Shown piece by piece: positions 7,228 through 10,375 of a stretch of DNA of 10,375 nucleotides; positions within the stretch are counted from its first letter, which is position 1, and each line of letters starts with the position of its first letter. The notes under the pieces were generated by a model, which worked only from the letters and a program-made list of their open reading frames with translations, made no database searches and was not told the DNA's origin. The position numbers were made by a program, and so were the translations under genes. This DNA comes from Myxococcales bacterium. Lineage in GTDB: Bacteria > Myxococcota > Myxococcia > Myxococcales > Myxococcaceae. The DNA lies in assembly GCA_003153055.1 (NCBI GenBank), contig PMBV01000035.1:1-10375 (forward strand). Reading direction: 5' to 3'.

Positions 7228-7932
7228 TCAGGCAATTCGCCACGACTCTAGTACCAGTCGACGCGCCTCGAGGGCGGCGCGGGCGTCGGGAGACGTGAAG
7301 GTGCGCAGCTCGACCTCCCGTTGCGCGGCGTAGCGGCTCGTCACCGTGCTGGGGGCGTAGCCCGGGTGGCACATGAGCTCGATGAGCCCGTCGGCGGGGA
7401 GCGCCTCGAGCTGCCGGTGCCATTCCTCGGGGGTCCAGAAGGCGGCGTCCTCGGCGTCGCCCGCGAAGGCGTCATTGGTGCGGAGTCCAGCGGCGCGGAG
7501 AGCTGCACGCATGGCCGGGTCGACGCTGCGGACCGGGAGGCCTCGGCGCACCGCGGCGCGAATGAGGCCGCTCAGCACCGCCGGCTCTCGGTGCGCATGG
7601 TGATGCGAGTCGAGGTGAGTGGCTGGGCGGCCCAGGAGCGCCTCGAGACGATCGAGCTGAGCGTGGGTCTCCCGCTCCACGAAGTCGGCCGTCAGGGAGC
7701 GGACTCCGGGCTTGTCGAGCGGGGTCCCAGTCGTGAGGGCGGTGAAGCACACCAGGTTGAGGTGCAGGCCGATGGCGAGCCCTGCCGAGTCGCTGGCCGC
7801 CGCGGCGCTCGTGGGGCCGTTGACGATCATCGTCGTCGAGCTCACGAGCCCCTGGCGCATGGCCTCGACGATGCCCCGGCTCACCGAGGGATCGTAGCCG
7901 AAGTCATCGGCGTTCAAGATGAGGTGGCGCAT
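7228..7932 (-). CDS. YdjC/ChbG-family carbohydrate deacetylase
   Basis: The 234-residue protein belongs to the YdjC/ChbG/HpnK family, metal-dependent deacetylases that remove N-acetyl groups from sugars such as chitooligosaccharides or lipid-linked N-acetylglucosamine. Family motifs are all present: MRHLILNADDFGYDP at the start (D9 and D10, metal/catalytic Asp), AIGLHLNL near 53-60, HLDSHHHAHREP near 106-117 (metal His residues) and ELMCHPGY near 185-192. It has no signal peptide and should be cytosolic. Length is slightly below the usual 240-290. The frame continues to a GTG at 7956, but the ATG at 7932 matches the family N-terminus. It begins 27 bp after the Ser/Thr kinase stop and is probably co-transcribed with it. 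The actual sugar substrate cannot be told from the sequence; glycan remodelling or envelope modification are reasonable guesses. Confidence 0.9.
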   Translation of the reverse strand: MRHLILNADDFGYDPSVSRGIVEAMRQGLVSSTTMIVNGPTSAAAASDSAGLAIGLHLNLVCFTALTTGTPLDKPGVRSLTADFVERETHAQLDRLEALLGRPATHLDSHHHAHREPAVLSGLIRAAVRRGLPVRSVDPAMRAALRAAGLRTNDAFAGDAEDAAFWTPEEWHRQLEALPADGLIELMCHPGYAPSTVTSRYAAQREVELRTFTSPDARAALEARRLVLESWRIA

Positions 7933-7959
7933 GCGGTCGACTGTACCCGCAAGCACGAC

Positions 7960-10059
7960 TCAGGGCGGCGAGCACTTGGCCAGCATCGCGTCGGCCTCGG
8001 CGGGGAAGCGCTCGCGGATGCGACGGCGGGTGTCCTCGAGCTGGGCGCCTTTCTGCTGGTGCTCCATCTCGCACAGGGCCGTCAGGGGCCGGGCGTCGGA
8101 GCCAGCCAGCTTGTCGGCCTCGAGGTACTCGGCGCGGGCGCTCTTCACGTCGCCCTTCTGGTAGAGAACGGTAGCGAGGTAGTAGTGGCCCTCGAGGAGG
8201 TCGGGGCGCTCCTTGACCGCGCCGCGGAGGAGCTTCAGGGCCTCGTCGGGTTGATCTCGCCGCAGCTTGACGAAGCCGAGCTCGGCGGCCACCGCGGCGT
8301 CGCTTTGCTTCTTGAGCGCCTTGGTGAGGACCTCGTCGGCCTCCTCGAGGCGTCCGAGCTGAGAGAGCCAGAAGCCCTGCCTGGCCCGCGAGCTCGAGGT
8401 CGGGGCCTTGGCGTTGAGCCGCGTCCACGCGTCGAGGGCCCCCGGGCCGTCACCCTGGAGCTCGTGCAGCTCGGCGAGTGCTCGGTCAGGGCGAGGGTCC
8501 TTGGGCGCCAGGGCGCTGGCCTCCTTGATGGCAGCTTCGGCCCGGCGACCCTTTCGGGCCTGGGTGGCGGCCTGGGCCTCGGCCAGGCGTGCCTCGAGGC
8601 TCTTGGGTGAACGGAGGAGCCAGATGTCGACCAGCTCGAGCACCGGCTCATACTGTCGGGACTCCAGGAGCAACGCCGCGGCGCGGGCGAGGTGCTCGTC
8701 GGTGGCCAAGGGGCTCTTGGCCAGGGGCATGAGCAGGGCCAGGCGCTCGGAGGCCGAGGTCGCCCGGGTGGCGGCGGTCAGCGCCTCGGCGGGCGTGCGG
8801 TTGGGCGGCCGGAGCAGGAAGAACGCCCCCGCGCCCAGCGCCAGCACCGCGACCGCGGCGAGGCCACCCCACAGCCCTCGTCGAGCTGGGCCGCGGGTGG
8901 TGGGCTGAGCGGGGGTGCCCAAGGGTTGGGCGGGCGCGGGCTCGGCGGCGGGGAGCGGCAGGGCGGGAGTGCTCGACATCGGCGTCGGCCGCATGTGGGG
9001 GAGCGAGGGGTCGTGCTCGCGGGCCCGCCGGAGGGTTTGGCGACGGGTGTCGGTGGTCTCGGGGAACATCGTCGAGACGTAGGCCCCGACCTCCTCGGGG
9101 CTCGCGAGCTGAGCCTCCCCGCCGACCGACTCGAGCGCGTCGACCACCGCCGCCAGCGTCTGGAAGCGGGCCTCGGGGTCCTTTTCGAGGGCCAGCAGGC
9201 AGATGGCCTCGAGGTTTCGGGGCACGGCCGGGTCGTAGGTGCTGGGTGGCACGAGCTCGGCCTGGGCGATGCGAATGACCACCTCGTCGATGGAGTTGCC
9301 GGTGAAGGGGCGGTGGCCGCACAGCTGCTCGTAGAGCATCACCCCGGCGGCGAAGATGTCGGCGCGGTGGTCCACCGGCTGTCCGAGGATCATCTCGGGC
9401 GACATGTAGAAGAACTTGCCCTTGAGGGTGCCGGGCTCGGTGCCGGAGCCCCAGGCCTTGGTCTTGGCGATGCCGAAGTCGATGACCTTGACGTCGCCTT
9501 TGAAGCCCACGTGGATGTTGTCGGGGGTGAAGTCGCGGTGCACCAGGGCGAGGAGCTGGTCCTCGTCGTCTTTGGCTCGGTGGGCGGCGTCGAGGCCGCG
9601 GCAGGCGAGGGTGAGGATGGAGAGGGCCACCCCGATGGGCATGCGTTTGCCGTCGTCGGCGGCCCGGTTTCGCAGGTCGGCCCAGGTGCGGCCGTCGAGG
9701 AGCTCCATGGCGATGAAGGGCTCGCCGTCGACCTGGCCCAGCTCGAAGACCTTCACCACGTTGGGGTGGGCGATCTGCGCGGTGATGCGGGCCTCGTTGA
9801 GAAACATGCGTACGATGGACGCGTCGGAGACGAGGTGCGGGAGCAGTCGCTTCACCGCCATCATCGGGCCGAACTCGCCGCTCTCGCTGATGTGGCGGCC
9901 GACATAGACCTCGGCCATGCCGCCCGTCGCGATGCGCGACGTCAGTCGGTACGGACCGATCCACACTGGTTGCCCCAGAGTCTCCAACGAGGGGGACTCT
10001 AGACGACCCTCACCAGACCTCGAAGGACTTGTGCCGGGTCGGGTCTCCGGCTCGTCCAT
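7960..10059 (-). CDS. Transmembrane Ser/Thr protein kinase with C-terminal TPR region
   Basis: The 699-residue product has an N-terminal Hanks-type kinase (about 34-310): glycine-rich loop IATGGMAEVYVG (43-54), ATP-binding Lys70 in MAVKRLL, Glu89 in the C-helix, catalytic loop HRDFTPDN (174-181), DFG (194-196), activation segment with Thr207 and Thr211, and MSPEM in place of APE (219-223). The loop has Thr where most Ser/Thr kinases have Lys (HRDLKPEN); myxobacterial kinases often carry Ser or Thr there, so it is probably active. A Pro/Ala-rich linker (about 355-393) leads to one membrane helix (about 395-416), then roughly six TPR-like helical repeats (about 450-660), for example GRLEEADEVLTKAL and GDVKSARAEYLEADKLA. 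The kinase would be cytosolic and the TPR region periplasmic. I prefer the ATG at 10059; a GTG at 10080 would add seven residues and has GAGGG close upstream. Substrates are unknown. The gene probably heads a transcript that includes the deacetylase. Confidence 0.93.
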   Translation of the reverse strand: MDEPETRPGTSPSRSGEGRLESPSLETLGQPVWIGPYRLTSRIATGGMAEVYVGRHISESGEFGPMMAVKRLLPHLVSDASIVRMFLNEARITAQIAHPNVVKVFELGQVDGEPFIAMELLDGRTWADLRNRAADDGKRMPIGVALSILTLACRGLDAAHRAKDDEDQLLALVHRDFTPDNIHVGFKGDVKVIDFGIAKTKAWGSGTEPGTLKGKFFYMSPEMILGQPVDHRADIFAAGVMLYEQLCGHRPFTGNSIDEVVIRIAQAELVPPSTYDPAVPRNLEAICLLALEKDPEARFQTLAAVVDALESVGGEAQLASPEEVGAYVSTMFPETTDTRRQTLRRAREHDPSLPHMRPTPMSSTPALPLPAAEPAPAQPLGTPAQPTTRGPARRGLWGGLAAVAVLALGAGAFFLLRPPNRTPAEALTAATRATSASERLALLMPLAKSPLATDEHLARAAALLLESRQYEPVLELVDIWLLRSPKSLEARLAEAQAATQARKGRRAEAAIKEASALAPKDPRPDRALAELHELQGDGPGALDAWTRLNAKAPTSSSRARQGFWLSQLGRLEEADEVLTKALKKQSDAAVAAELGFVKLRRDQPDEALKLLRGAVKERPDLLEGHYYLATVLYQKGDVKSARAEYLEADKLAGSDARPLTALCEMEHQQKGAQLEDTRRRIRERFPAEADAMLAKCSPP

Positions 10060-10375
10060 GAGAGTGGGGCCTCGCTGCACCCACCCTCAAGCAGCGGCCC
10101 ATCGCCCGAGGAGGGCATCCACGCCAGCACTCGCCCAAAGGGGAGGAGGGGGCTCGCGTGCACGTCGCTGTGCCGCCAGGGACCAGCTCCTCGGCCTCGA
10201 GCCGATGGTTCTCTGGGGCTTCGCCACAGTTCAAGTCGCCGAGGCCTGAGGGGTCAGGTTCCATCTGCCGCGAGGCCCACGAATGGTACCATTGGTGACA
10301 TTGCTGGGGACCCTCGCACGCCTCGCCCATGGTCGAGTGGCTGGTTGGGCGTACCGACCTCGAGGCCTGGTCACT
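10060..10375. other. Region with no convincing gene upstream of the Ser/Thr kinase
   Basis: No frame here looks like a real gene. The minus-strand frame running from the edge to 10010 is open but has mixed third-position bases, matches no family I recognise and overlaps the kinase start. The stretch holds several short inverted repeats: TCGGC-CTCGA-GCCGA at 10191-10205, CCTGA-GGGG-TCAGG at 10245-10258 and the palindrome at 10278-10297. It presumably contains the kinase promoter, but I could not pick -35 and -10 elements. A plus-strand ATG at 10329 opens a frame to the edge (MVEWLVGRTDLEAW) that could be a divergent gene start; it lacks a ribosome-binding site and is too short to judge. Confidence 0.55.
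10278..10297. promoter_or_regulatory. 20-bp imperfect palindrome, candidate operator
   Basis: The sequence CAC-G-AATGGTACCATT-G-GTG is symmetric apart from one G:G position on each arm, and its core AATGGTACCATT is a perfect 12-bp palindrome. It is A/T-richer than its surroundings, as binding sites for dimeric regulators often are. It lies about 220 bp before the kinase start and about 30 bp before a possible plus-strand ATG. Which regulator would bind is unknown. Confidence 0.3.

Noticed and set aside
8692..10002. Long plus-strand open frame (436 codons) opposite the Ser/Thr kinase, and similar long frames at 7321-8610, 4499-5578 and 1470-2492.
   Set aside because: They lie antisense to genes with clear family motifs. 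Long antisense frames are expected where third codon positions are mostly G or C, and the translations are low-complexity, rich in Gly, Val, Glu, Arg and Leu with no recognisable domain.
10010..10375. Minus-strand frame open from the right edge to 10010 with seven Cys in the translation, a possible small or partial gene.
   Set aside because: Third-position base use is mixed, unlike the real genes here; it overlaps the kinase start by about 50 bases in another frame and resembles no family I know. It would need sequence beyond the edge to reconsider.
10329..10375. Plus-strand ATG followed by MVEWLVGRTDLEAW to the window edge, a possible divergent gene start.
   Set aside because: Only 15 codons are visible, there is no ribosome-binding site, and another frame is also open across the same bases.

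Overview
The window is a GC-rich, gene-dense stretch of bacterial chromosome. All eight genes I can support lie on the minus strand, so transcription runs from high to low coordinates. The gene content points to a myxobacterium or close relative (Myxococcota): a membrane-anchored Ser/Thr kinase with a TPR tail, a soluble PAS hybrid histidine kinase beside a MEDS sensor protein, a GldA/GldF/GldG-type ABC system with a DUF4340 partner, strong G/C preference at third codon positions and a marked excess of TCGA. This assignment is inference; no rRNA or phylogenetic marker is present.

Layout in transcription order. (1) 10375-10060: no convincing gene; short inverted repeats, including a 20-bp imperfect palindrome centred on AATGGTACCATT. 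(2) 10059-7960: Ser/Thr kinase with N-terminal kinase domain, one membrane segment and C-terminal TPRs. (3) 7932-7228: YdjC/ChbG-type carbohydrate deacetylase, 27 bp behind the kinase and probably co-transcribed with it. (4) 7125-6475 and 6463-4562: a MEDS sensor protein followed 11 bp later by a soluble GAF-like/PAS/HisKA/HATPase/REC hybrid kinase, probably one two-gene signalling operon. (5) 4428 to the left edge: a compact four-gene operon with ABC ATPase, ABC-2 permease, GldG-like auxiliary membrane protein and a DUF4340 protein cut by the window edge. Three of the junctions overlap by 1-4 bases or are separated by 2 bases, indicating translational coupling and a single membrane complex.

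Functionally the window holds two sensory modules (a Ser/Thr phosphorelay and a His-Asp phosphorelay) and one ABC-type membrane machine of unknown substrate. I see no mobile element, CRISPR array, tRNA or rRNA, and no clear sign of recent transfer. Nothing here is plainly a new system. The least understood parts are the GldAFG/DUF4340 complex, whose GldG-like subunit has five predicted N-terminal membrane segments, and the MEDS/hybrid-kinase pair, which has no output regulator in view.
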